Positions 52,301-59,087 of a stretch of 64,000 nucleotides of DNA are shown piece after piece. The stretch is from Sphingobium aromaticiconvertens (GTDB lineage Bacteria > Pseudomonadota > Alphaproteobacteria > Sphingomonadales > Sphingomonadaceae). Within the stretch, counting starts at the first letter, position 1. Every line of letters starts with the position of its first letter. The stretch is taken from NCBI RefSeq assembly GCF_037154075.1, contig NZ_JBANRJ010000001.1:1421501-1485500 (forward strand). The letters are read 5' to 3'. The position numbers and the translations under genes were made by a program. The notes under the pieces were generated by a model that saw only the letters and a program-made list of their open reading frames with translations, did no database searches and was not told where the DNA came from.

Positions 52301-52563
52301 GGACAGGGGCGATCCAGCGGCTCCGTCCTGTGGTGATGACGGCCTTGGTCGCCAGTCTCGGCTTCGTGCCGATGGCGTTTGCGAGCGGGGCCGGCGCGGA
52401 AGTGCAAAAGCCGCTCGCGACCGTCGTCATCGGCGGTCTCATCTCCGCGACCTTTTTGACGCTGTTCGTGCTTCCCACGCTCTACGCGCGTTTCGGCCAG
52501 CAGGCGGTGAAGGGTGACGAGGGTGACGAGAGGGAAGAGGCTGCCCCGCCGCAGCATGCATGA
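49339..52563 (+). CDS. czcA: CzcA heavy-metal RND efflux pump
   Basis: ATG 49339 gives 1074 residues, normal for HME-RND pumps. The proton relay DFGLIVDGAVIIVEN (about residues 424-438) holds the Asp-Asp-Glu set typical of the Zn/Co/Cd type. GAYSLYRLPIDAVPDITNNQVQI, the SFPIETALAGIPGLENTRSLS loop and the C-terminal GFVPMAFASGAGAEVQKPLATVVIGGLISATFLTLFVLPTLY are clear. It pumps divalent metal out of the periplasm or cytosol using protons. The insert RLDHRQDDKHRPGEPGQQPDGSY near residue 150 is polar and probably lies in the porter region. A hairpin follows at 52573. Confidence 0.96.
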   Translation: MIARIVTWAVEKRWLVLLLTAVATAIGAYSLYRLPIDAVPDITNNQVQINVRASALSPELVEKQVSFPIETALAGIPGLENTRSLSRNGFAQITAVFDESTDIYFARQQVGERLAGVAENLPDGVNPEMGPIATGLGEVYMWTVRLDHRQDDKHRPGEPGQQPDGSYITPEGERLTSEEDKATYLRTAQDWIVTPLLKNTPGLAGVDSIGGYAKQYLVIPDVQKLASLNITLTELGTALEKNNTSVGGGFVNRNGEGLAVRSDALVRNAAELARTVIATREGVPITLDQVATVRTGQAIRMGSASENGTEVVVGTAIMRIGENSRNVATAVADRLKEINASLPPDVVVQPVLDRTALVNSTIKTVAKNLSEGALLVIVVLFLLLGNFRAALIAAAVIPVTMMLTGFGMLRLGVSANLMSLGALDFGLIVDGAVIIVENALRRLAEQQHHEGRLLSMKERLEAVATAAREMIRPSVYGQAIIILVYVPLLTLTGVEGKTFVPMALTVIIALLFAFALSLTFVPAAIAIWLSKRVEEKDGRIISWLKARYEPGLEKAMKRPSLTIGASVVSLVAAALAFTTLGQVFLPQLDEGDLLIQALRIPATSVQQSQAMQVPIERIVAKQPEVRFVFSKTGTAELASDPMPPNATDMFVILKPRDEWPDPKLAKEELVERLEGLLGKIPGNAYEITQPIQMRFNELIAGVRGDIAVKVFGDDFVAMNRTAEQIAGVLRKTQGAADVKVEQTTGLPMLDIRVNRDAMARVGVTAQDVQDTITATIGGRESGMIFEGDRRFPVVIRLSDAQRADLRQLEQVQVPIAGGGYVPLSSVASIGVVDGPNQISRENGKRRVVVQANVRGRDVGSVVADAQAAVGQNVRLPAGSYLEWGGQFENLESASQRLQLVIPACFILILLLLYGALGSARDAAIVFTGVPFALVGGVLLLFARGMDFSISAAVGFIALSGIAVLNGLVMVSSVQDLIRSGMDRAEAARTGAIQRLRPVVMTALVASLGFVPMAFASGAGAEVQKPLATVVIGGLISATFLTLFVLPTLYARFGQQAVKGDEGDEREEAAPPQHA

Positions 52564-52572
52564 CCGCAAAGG

Positions 52573-52594
52573 GGAGGGCGAAACTTCGCCCTCC
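52573..52594 (+). terminator. Perfect hairpin after czcA
   Basis: GGAGGGCGAA pairs with TTCGCCCTCC around AC. It stands 10 bases after the czcA stop and may attenuate read-through to the next genes. No U run follows. Confidence 0.5.
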
Positions 52595-52621
52595 TCACCA
52601 CGTTCAGAAAGGAGGCATCAG

Positions 52622-53116
52622 GTGTCAGTGATCGAAAATGTGATCAGCCTTAAGGCATCGCCGCTGCGCATCTGGTCGGTGCTCACCGACTTTCCAGCGC
52701 ATTCCCGGTGGAACCCCTTCATTCGACTTTCCGGCGCTGCGGTCCAGGGCGGCGAGGCCGCCTACATTTTCCGCATCGGCAGGCTCGATAAGGAGCTGAC
52801 CGCCAAGGCGAACATCATCCGCGCCGATAAGCCGCGCATGTTCACCTGGACCGCTGGCGTTCCCAAACTCCTAATGTTTGAGGAAAATTATACTCTTGAG
52901 AGCGAGGCCACGGGAACGCGTGTGCGGCATAGCCTGCGCTTCTCGGGCCTCCTTGGCGCGCCTCTGGCGGCGATGATGCGCCGCAAAATTCACGCCAGTC
53001 TCGCCCAGTCGGATGCCGGTCTGGAACGGCATCTGCGGCGGCTGTCGGCCCAACCGGCTGCGAAGGGGCGCACCTTGCCGGCTCGCAACGGCTTCAGAAG
53101 CAATCGGAGGCCATGA
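52622..53116 (+). CDS. SRPBCC (START-like) family protein
   Basis: GTG 52622, with AAAGGAGG eight to fourteen bases ahead, gives 164 residues. The fold signature is VIENVISLKASPLRIWSVLTDFPAHSRWNPFI at the start, then alternate strands and a long C-terminal helix region (FSGLLGAPLAAMMRRKIHASLAQSDAGLERHLRRLS). These cytosolic proteins bind hydrophobic ligands or membranes; a role in metal efflux is not known. It is likely part of the czc transcript; its stop overlaps the next start. Confidence 0.85.
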   Translation: MSVIENVISLKASPLRIWSVLTDFPAHSRWNPFIRLSGAAVQGGEAAYIFRIGRLDKELTAKANIIRADKPRMFTWTAGVPKLLMFEENYTLESEATGTRVRHSLRFSGLLGAPLAAMMRRKIHASLAQSDAGLERHLRRLSAQPAAKGRTLPARNGFRSNRRP

Positions 53117-53493
53117 TGGCATTCCCATATTCGCGCACGCTGGCCATCGCCGCTGCGCCAATGGCATTGGCTGCATGTTCGGAGCAGCCGACGACAAAGG
53201 CGCCGACAGAACAGGAAATCCACGCGAATGACAGCGCGGACGCAAGCGGCACTCCTGGCCGCCATCCGTATGAGTGCGACGACAAGCGCACGCTTCTCAT
53301 CGACTTCAAAAACGAAGGGCTGACCCTTGAGATCCGGCGCAATGCCGATGCGGCACCCATCATCCTGACCGCACCAGCACAGGGCCTCCAATATGTTGGC
53401 GATACGGCCAGTGCGACCTTCCGAGGTAACGAGATCAGGATCGAAGAGACCGGAAAGCCAACTGCCGTGTGCACGAAGGCAACGAACCTGTGA
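53113..53493 (+). CDS. Lipoprotein with MliC-like domain
   Basis: The 126-residue protein has a lipoprotein signal (MALAAC, lipid Cys about residue 22) and a domain with HPYECDDKRTLLIDFKNEGLTLEI, LTAPAQGLQYVGDTASATFRGNEIRIEE and a final Cys (TAVCTK). This is the layout of C-type-lysozyme-inhibitor (MliC) proteins. In this operon its real role may concern the envelope under metal stress. ATG 53113 overlaps the previous stop. Confidence 0.65.
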   Translation: MMAFPYSRTLAIAAAPMALAACSEQPTTKAPTEQEIHANDSADASGTPGRHPYECDDKRTLLIDFKNEGLTLEIRRNADAAPIILTAPAQGLQYVGDTASATFRGNEIRIEETGKPTAVCTKATNL

Positions 53494-53524
53494 CCAATCC
53501 CCGCATCATCATGGAGCGCTGACG

Positions 53525-54208
53525 ATGGCCGCGCTCAAATTCGCGCTCATTCCGATGGCTGCGATCATGTTCGGGGCGCTCATCGCCGGGTGGCGGTCCC
53601 CCGGCGAAAAGCTGGTCGCGGCCATGCAGCATCTGGCAGCCGGCGTCGTGTTCGCAGCCGCTGCCACAGAAATCCTGCCACTGGTTAAGCATGGCGGTTC
53701 CCCGACCGCGACGCTGATCGGCGGCGCACTCGGCGTCGCCGTCATGCTGAGCCTCAAGGCGGCGGAGAGCCGGTTCAAGGGACCTGTCGCGCTTCTCGCG
53801 GCGATAGGACTCGACCTTGCCATAGACGGCCTGGTTCTGGGGCTCGCTTTCATCGCCGGCGAAAAGGCAGGGGCGCTCCTCGCCGTCGCGCTGACGCTCG
53901 AGGTGCTGTTCCTTGCGCTTACCCTCACCAACGACCTTGCCGGCAAATATCGCAAGGCCAAGGCGATCGGCCTGACCTGCGCGCTGGCGTTGCTTTTGCC
54001 CTTCGGCGCCCTCGTCGCGCAGCCAGTGGCGTTGCTGACGCCGGTATGGATCACCGGGTTCCTGAGTTTCGGGCTCATGGCACTGCTCTACCTCGTGACC
54101 GAGGAACTGCTGGTCGAAGCCCATGAGAAGCCGGACTCACCGCTCATCAGCGCCATGTTCTTTGTCGGGTTTCTCGCGCTGCTGCTTATCGAGGAGATCA
54201 TGGTATGA
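53525..54208 (+). CDS. ZIP-family metal transporter
   Basis: ATG 53525 gives 227 residues with about eight helices. HLAAGVVFAAAATEILP and GLDLAIDGLVLGLAFI resemble the metal-site helices of the ZIP family, though the usual HN-x3-D motif is replaced by DLAIDG. ZIP proteins normally import Zn or other divalent metals; within an efflux cluster it might sense or release metal. The stop overlaps the next CDF start by four bases. The altered site makes the transport direction and metal unclear. Confidence 0.75.
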   Translation: MAALKFALIPMAAIMFGALIAGWRSPGEKLVAAMQHLAAGVVFAAAATEILPLVKHGGSPTATLIGGALGVAVMLSLKAAESRFKGPVALLAAIGLDLAIDGLVLGLAFIAGEKAGALLAVALTLEVLFLALTLTNDLAGKYRKAKAIGLTCALALLLPFGALVAQPVALLTPVWITGFLSFGLMALLYLVTEELLVEAHEKPDSPLISAMFFVGFLALLLIEEIMV

Positions 54209-54810
54209 CGCCCTCAGACCCACAGGCGCCAGATGAGCGCCGGACGTTATGGATAGTGCTGCTGCTCAACGCAGCGATTGCGATCGGCTTCTTCGCCTCC
54301 GGACTGATCGGTGATTCCAGCGCGCTGATCGCCAATGGCGTCGACAATCTTTCCGATACGGCCGTTTATGGGTTGAGCCTTGTTGCGTTAAGCCGCGGAC
54401 AGACCTGGAAAACGCGAGCGGCGCGGGCATCGGGCGTGATGCTGCTGATCTTCGCGGGCGGCATTCTCCTCGATGTCGGACGCCGCTATCTTCAGGGCAG
54501 CGAGCCGATCGGACCCACGATGATGGTAATGTCGGCGGTCGCTGCGGTCGTGAACTATATCTGCCTGCGGATGCTCCAGCGTCTAAAGCAGAAGGACGTG
54601 AACCTTCGCGCCGCCACGACCTTCAGCTTCAACGACTTCATCTCCAACGGCGGCATCCTGATCGCCGGGGCATTGGTATTGTGGCTGGGGACGAATTGGC
54701 CCGATCTAATCGTCGGCCTGGCGACCGCGCTCATCGCGATCAAGGGCGGCATGGAAATCCTGCGCGATGCTCGTGCAGAAGCGAAAAACAGCGCGGAGAC
54801 GGTGCGATGA
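54205..54810 (+). CDS. CDF-type cation transporter (third copy)
   Basis: The 201-residue protein has six helices and metal sites ALIANGVDNLSDTAVYGLSL (Asn in place of the first Asp) and FSFNDFISNGGILIAGAL (Asn-Asp). The changes at the usual Asp positions suggest altered metal specificity. It lies in tight overlap between the ZIP gene and the P-type ATPase gene (ATGA at both ends). Confidence 0.85.
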   Translation: MTPSDPQAPDERRTLWIVLLLNAAIAIGFFASGLIGDSSALIANGVDNLSDTAVYGLSLVALSRGQTWKTRAARASGVMLLIFAGGILLDVGRRYLQGSEPIGPTMMVMSAVAAVVNYICLRMLQRLKQKDVNLRAATTFSFNDFISNGGILIAGALVLWLGTNWPDLIVGLATALIAIKGGMEILRDARAEAKNSAETVR

Positions 54811-57335
54811 CCGACAAGCTCAAACTCGATATTCCCGTCCTGTTGCCGCAGATCCCTGACGCGGCCGATGCTTGCGTTGGCCGGCTTGTCGCGACACTCA
54901 AGGCGAAACCCGGCGTCGAAGAGGCGCATGTCCTTCCCGCCGATGGCGAGACCCCCGCAAAGCTGTGCATCCATTTCGATAGCGCGGCATTGCCGATGTC
55001 GCGTGTGCGCGAAATGGTGCGCGCAGCCGGCGCCGAGATCAGCGGACGATACGGTCATGCCAGGTGGCAGGTCGAGCGTATCGGCCACGAGCGCCGCGCG
55101 CGCACCATTAGCGAAACCCTGTGCCGGATGCCCGGCGTGCTGCAGGCCGACGCCAGCGCCTCGGGCAGCATCCGTGTCGAATATGACAAGGAGCGGGTCG
55201 ACGAGGCGTTCATCCTCGCGGCGCTCGGCAAGCTCAAGGTCAGGCCGGTACAGCGGACTGGCTCGGAGCACGTCGGACACGGCCACAGCACCGGTGACCA
55301 TACAGGCCACGACCATGGCGACGCCAGTCATGGTGAGGGCGCTGAGAAACATGGGCCGGGTGACGGGCATGATCACGCCCATGCCAATTTTCTTGGCCCC
55401 AATACCGAATTGATCTTTGCGCTCGCGTGCGGCGCACTGCTGGCGATCGGCTTCGCGGTCGAAAAGCTGGTAGCGGGCACGCCCGAATGGCTACCGACCG
55501 CCTTCTATGTGGGTGCCTATGGTTTTGGCGGATTCTTCACGCTGCGCGAGGCGATCGACAATCTGAAGCTCAGGAAATTCGAGATCGACACGCTGATGCT
55601 CGTGGCAGCCGCTGGCGCCGCGGCGCTCGGTGCCTGGGCGGAAGGCGCGCTCCTGCTGTTCCTGTTCAGCCTCGGCCATGCGCTCGAGCATTATGCGATG
55701 GGGCGCGCCAGGCGGGCCATCGAAGCGCTCGCCGAACTCGCGCCCGACAAGGCCACAGTGCGCCGCGACGGACAGACCACGGAGCTTGCCGTCGAGGAGC
55801 TGGTGATCGGTGATGTGGTGATTGTGCGCCCCAACGAGCGCCTGCCTGCTGACGGCTTCGTCATCAAGGGTTCGAGCGCGATCAACCAGGCCCCCGTGAC
55901 TGGCGAGAGCATCCCGGTCGACAAGGAGCCTGTGGCCGACATCGAGGCGGCACGCGCGAAGCCCGATGCAGTCGAAGCGACGTCCCGGGTGTTCGCCGGT
56001 ACGATCAACGGCGGTGCCGCGATCGAGATCGAGGTGACGCGGCGTTCCAACGAAAGCGCGCTCGCCAAGGTCGTGAAGATGGTGAGCGAAGCGGAGACGC
56101 AGAAGTCGCCGACGCAGCGTTTTACCGATCGGTTTGAGCGCATCTTCGTGCCGGCGGTCCTGGCCCTTTCGTTCATCCTCCTGTTCGCGTGGGTCGTGAT
56201 CGACGAGCCATTCCGCGACAGCTTCTATCGGGCGATGGCGGTGCTGGTCGCCGCCAGCCCCTGTGCGCTCGCCATCGCGACCCCCAGCGCCGTGCTTTCG
56301 GGCGTTGCGCGCGCGGCACGCGGCGGCGTGCTGGTGAAGGGCGGTGCTCCGCTCGAAAACCTCGGTTCGTTGAAGGCGATCGCGTTCGACAAGACGGGCA
56401 CCCTGACGGAAGGCCGCCCGCGCATCACCGATGTCGTGCCGGTGGACGGCGCGAGCGAGGAAGATCTGTTGACGCTCGCGGTCGCGGTCGAGGGTTTGAG
56501 CGATCACCCCTTGGCGCAGGCGATCGTCAAGGATGGGCGCGAACGCCTGGGCGGACGCCACCTTCCGACGGCGACCGACCTCAAGAGCCTGACCGGACGC
56601 GGCGTCACTGCGACCGTTGGTGGCGAGACGGTGTGGATCGGGAAGGCCGAGATGTTCGGCGTGGAGGGTATCCCTACGCTGAATGCGGCCGCTACTGACG
56701 CCATCGCGGCCCTGCGTGACGGGGGGCGCACCACGATGGTGGTGCGCAAGGGCGATCGGGACATCGGTGCGATCGGGCTGATGGACACGCCGCGCGAGGC
56801 GGCCAAGGTCGCGCTCAAACGCCTGCGGGACATGGGTATCACCCGAATGATCATGATCTCGGGCGATCACCAGAAGGTTGCCGACGCCGTCGCCAGGGAT
56901 GTCGGGCTTGACGAGGCATGGGGCGACCTGATGCCGGAGGACAAGGTCGCCGCGATCAAGAAGCTCGCGGGTGAGGACAAGGTCGCGATGGTCGGCGACG
57001 GGGTCAATGATGCACCGGCAATGGCATCGGCGACCGTTGGCATTGCGATGGGCGCTGCCGGCTCGGATGTGGCGCTGGAGACGGCCGACGTGGCGTTAAT
57101 GGCCGACGATCTGGCCCATCTCCCGTTCGCGGTGGGCCTAAGCCGCCACACACGCGGCATCATCCGGCAGAATGTGTTCGTCAGCCTGGGTGTCGTTGCA
57201 TTGCTTGTGCCAGCAACGATCCTTGGCCTTGGCATCGGTCCGGCAGTTGCGATGCACGAAGGCTCCACGCTTCTTGTCGTCTTCAATGCACTGCGCCTGC
57301 TCGCCTATCGCGATGTGGTGAAGCAAACAGCATGA
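54807..57335 (+). CDS. P1B-type heavy-metal ATPase, ZntA/CadA-like
   Basis: ATG 54807 gives 842 residues. It has two degenerate HMA-like N-terminal domains with no CxxC motif, a His-rich linker (HVGHGHSTGDHTGHDHGDASHGE, about residues 153-193), the actuator TGES motif, the membrane metal site SPC (about residue 484), the phosphorylation site DKTGT (about 528), and GDGVNDAP (about 730). The last helices contain MHEGSTLLVVFNALRLL, the Zn/Cd type. It exports Zn, Cd or Pb from the cytosol. The usual Cys sites have in effect been replaced by a His-rich one. A strong terminator follows, so it ends the efflux cluster. Confidence 0.93.
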   Translation: MTDKLKLDIPVLLPQIPDAADACVGRLVATLKAKPGVEEAHVLPADGETPAKLCIHFDSAALPMSRVREMVRAAGAEISGRYGHARWQVERIGHERRARTISETLCRMPGVLQADASASGSIRVEYDKERVDEAFILAALGKLKVRPVQRTGSEHVGHGHSTGDHTGHDHGDASHGEGAEKHGPGDGHDHAHANFLGPNTELIFALACGALLAIGFAVEKLVAGTPEWLPTAFYVGAYGFGGFFTLREAIDNLKLRKFEIDTLMLVAAAGAAALGAWAEGALLLFLFSLGHALEHYAMGRARRAIEALAELAPDKATVRRDGQTTELAVEELVIGDVVIVRPNERLPADGFVIKGSSAINQAPVTGESIPVDKEPVADIEAARAKPDAVEATSRVFAGTINGGAAIEIEVTRRSNESALAKVVKMVSEAETQKSPTQRFTDRFERIFVPAVLALSFILLFAWVVIDEPFRDSFYRAMAVLVAASPCALAIATPSAVLSGVARAARGGVLVKGGAPLENLGSLKAIAFDKTGTLTEGRPRITDVVPVDGASEEDLLTLAVAVEGLSDHPLAQAIVKDGRERLGGRHLPTATDLKSLTGRGVTATVGGETVWIGKAEMFGVEGIPTLNAAATDAIAALRDGGRTTMVVRKGDRDIGAIGLMDTPREAAKVALKRLRDMGITRMIMISGDHQKVADAVARDVGLDEAWGDLMPEDKVAAIKKLAGEDKVAMVGDGVNDAPAMASATVGIAMGAAGSDVALETADVALMADDLAHLPFAVGLSRHTRGIIRQNVFVSLGVVALLVPATILGLGIGPAVAMHEGSTLLVVFNALRLLAYRDVVKQTA

Positions 57336-57372
57336 CCTGCTGATCGGCGGCAACGATCTTGCACAAACGACG

Positions 57373-57413
57373 GCGCCTCGTCCGCTCGCGAGCGGGCGAG
57401 GCGCGATTTTCTT
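57373..57413 (+). terminator. Strong terminator after P-type ATPase gene
   Basis: GCGCCTCG and CGAGGCGC enclose a second stem CCGCTCG/CGAGCGG, giving a nearly continuous stem, followed by GATTTTCTT. It closes the long czc efflux transcript. Confidence 0.85.
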
Positions 57414-57461
57414 ACCGGAACCAGCCCCGCGCCTACTCAGAGCGGGGGCTGGTCTGGCCGT

Positions 57462-57690
57462 TCAGACGCTCTCTTCCAGCGTGGAGGGGCTTTCCGCGCC
57501 CATCCGGCTCAGCAGCCAGTCGGCTGCATCCTGCGCTTGGCGCGCGGCGGTGAAGATGCACCGCTTGTCATTGCGAAGGGCAGACAGCCAGCTTGCCAGA
57601 TAGGCCGCATGATCCTCGCGGTCGTGGAGTTTGATGCCGATCGCGCCGCTGACGAACGCGGCCCCTAGCTCGGCGCAATATCCTGACAGT
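57462..57690 (-). pseudogene. C-terminal fragment of an ArdC-like gene
   Basis: On the minus strand the frame reads GYCAELGAAFVSGAIGI-KLHDREDHAAYLASWLSALRNDKRCIFTAARQAQDAADWLL, the tail of an ArdC protein (compare AELTASFLLADLGI..RPDHAAYIASWLQLLKDEPRAIFTAASKAQAAADWM in the intact gene at 58052). Upstream of about 57690 the frame stays open but loses homology. So only the last 70 or so codons remain. Confidence 0.75.
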
Positions 57691-58051
57691 CCAGCGAAAA
57701 ATGGCGGTTGGAAGGTGAAAACCATCGGTGCCTCGAGCACTGCCCAAAAACCCCATGGCTCCCCCGAGGCGGGGGTGGGCGGCGAGAACGACCGGAGAGG
57801 CCCGCGCAAGCGGCGGGCCGCACCCGGAGGGGCGAAATGAAATGGAGCAGCTCGGCGAAGCCGGGCTTGCGGCGCGCCGTGGCGGGCCTAGCAGGGAGCG
57901 CCGACCAGACCCGCATCGAGGGAGCCCGAAAAATCAGCGCCGCCGCGCCAGCGGCGTCCGCTGGTGAGCGGGCGAAGCCCGCGCATCGCCATGCGCGACG
58001 AAGCGGCCGAGCCCGCGAGGGATCGGCCGCTCAGCGTTGGTCGCTGCTGGA
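57691..58051. other. GC-rich spacer between ArdC fragment and ArdC gene
   Basis: About 360 bases with no recognised gene. Both strands have open frames, but they have skewed composition without homology. The left boundary is the break in the ArdC fragment. Confidence 0.4.
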
Positions 58052-58918
58052 TCATGGCTGCCGGGTGTGCATCCAGTCGGCCGCCGCCTGCGCCTTGCTC
58101 GCCGCGGTGAAGATCGCCCGGGGCTCGTCCTTGAGCAGTTGCAGCCAGGAGGCGATGTAGGCCGCGTGATCGGGTCGCGGTTCGTGCGCGATCCCGAGAT
58201 CGGCGAGCAGGAACGATGCGGTCAGCTCGGCGGTCGCTTCCTCCATGGCGAGCGCGTGCTTGGTCCACTTGGTGCTGAAACCCCGGTCGAGCCGATGGGC
58301 TGCGCCACTGGCATGAGCTGCCTCGTGAATATGGGTGGCGTAGAAGCCGTGGGCGTCGTGGAAGGCGCTGAAATCCGGCATGTGGATGCGGTCTTCGGCG
58401 ATGTGATAATAGGCGCTGGCCGAGCCGTAGACGGTATCGATGCCGAGCGCGGCGATGAAGGCTTCGGCGGCGGCGAGGCGTTCGCTCTCGGGCAGGACCG
58501 GCCCCGGTTCGGGCGCATAGCCATCGATCTGATCGGCGTTGAACAGGCTGAACGCCTTGGCGAAAAGCCGTCGGTGGTCGCCATCATCGTCGCTGGCTTC
58601 GTCACCCTTCGCGCGAAACTCCTTCCAGAGGACGCCGAGGCTGGCGTGCTCGCCCTTGCGGACCTGCGCGCCGAGCGCCTGCCACTGGCGATAGGTGCCC
58701 CAGACCCCGCTCGCATAGCCGCTGCCATAGGCGGCCGCCCAGAGCGAGACCGTATTTATGCCGCGATAGGGCTTGCCGCTGGCGACGTTGGTCGGGCGGG
58801 TGACGTCGGCGCCGGAATGATGCCACGGCATGCGCCAGGTGCCGGTGCCGGCTTCGATGGCGTCGACGATCGCTTGCGTGACGCGAGCGTAGACGTCTGA
58901 GCGTGGTGAGGCTGACAT
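58052..58918 (-). CDS. ardC: ArdC antirestriction protein
   Basis: ATG 58918 gives 288 residues, the usual length. An N-terminal ssDNA-binding domain (YARVTQAIVDAIEAGTGTWRMPWH, PYRGINTVSLWAAA, WGTYRQWQALGAQVRKGEHAS) is followed by a metallopeptidase-like domain with the HEAAHASG motif (about residue 197). ArdC shields incoming plasmid DNA from restriction during conjugation. It marks this part as plasmid or integrative-element DNA. The frame is open upstream to 58999, but the family starts at MSASPRSDVY. Confidence 0.93.
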   Translation of the reverse strand: MSASPRSDVYARVTQAIVDAIEAGTGTWRMPWHHSGADVTRPTNVASGKPYRGINTVSLWAAAYGSGYASGVWGTYRQWQALGAQVRKGEHASLGVLWKEFRAKGDEASDDDGDHRRLFAKAFSLFNADQIDGYAPEPGPVLPESERLAAAEAFIAALGIDTVYGSASAYYHIAEDRIHMPDFSAFHDAHGFYATHIHEAAHASGAAHRLDRGFSTKWTKHALAMEEATAELTASFLLADLGIAHEPRPDHAAYIASWLQLLKDEPRAIFTAASKAQAAADWMHTRQP

Positions 58919-59087
58919 GATCTGTTCTCCGTTCTCGCGCCGGGGACCATCCCCGGCGGCGGAGGCCCGTTCGCGCCGGGCACAGGGGGGCTCGCGCACC
59001 CGTCAGGGCCGCAGCGAAGCGAAGGACGGCGAAGCCGTTGCGCGGGCGCGCCGACCGGCGCAGGACTCCGCCAACAGCCGGGGTGGT

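Noticed and set aside
55491..56870. 459-codon minus-strand frame opposite the P-type ATPase
   Set aside because: It is an antisense shadow; composition is skewed to Arg, His and Asp.
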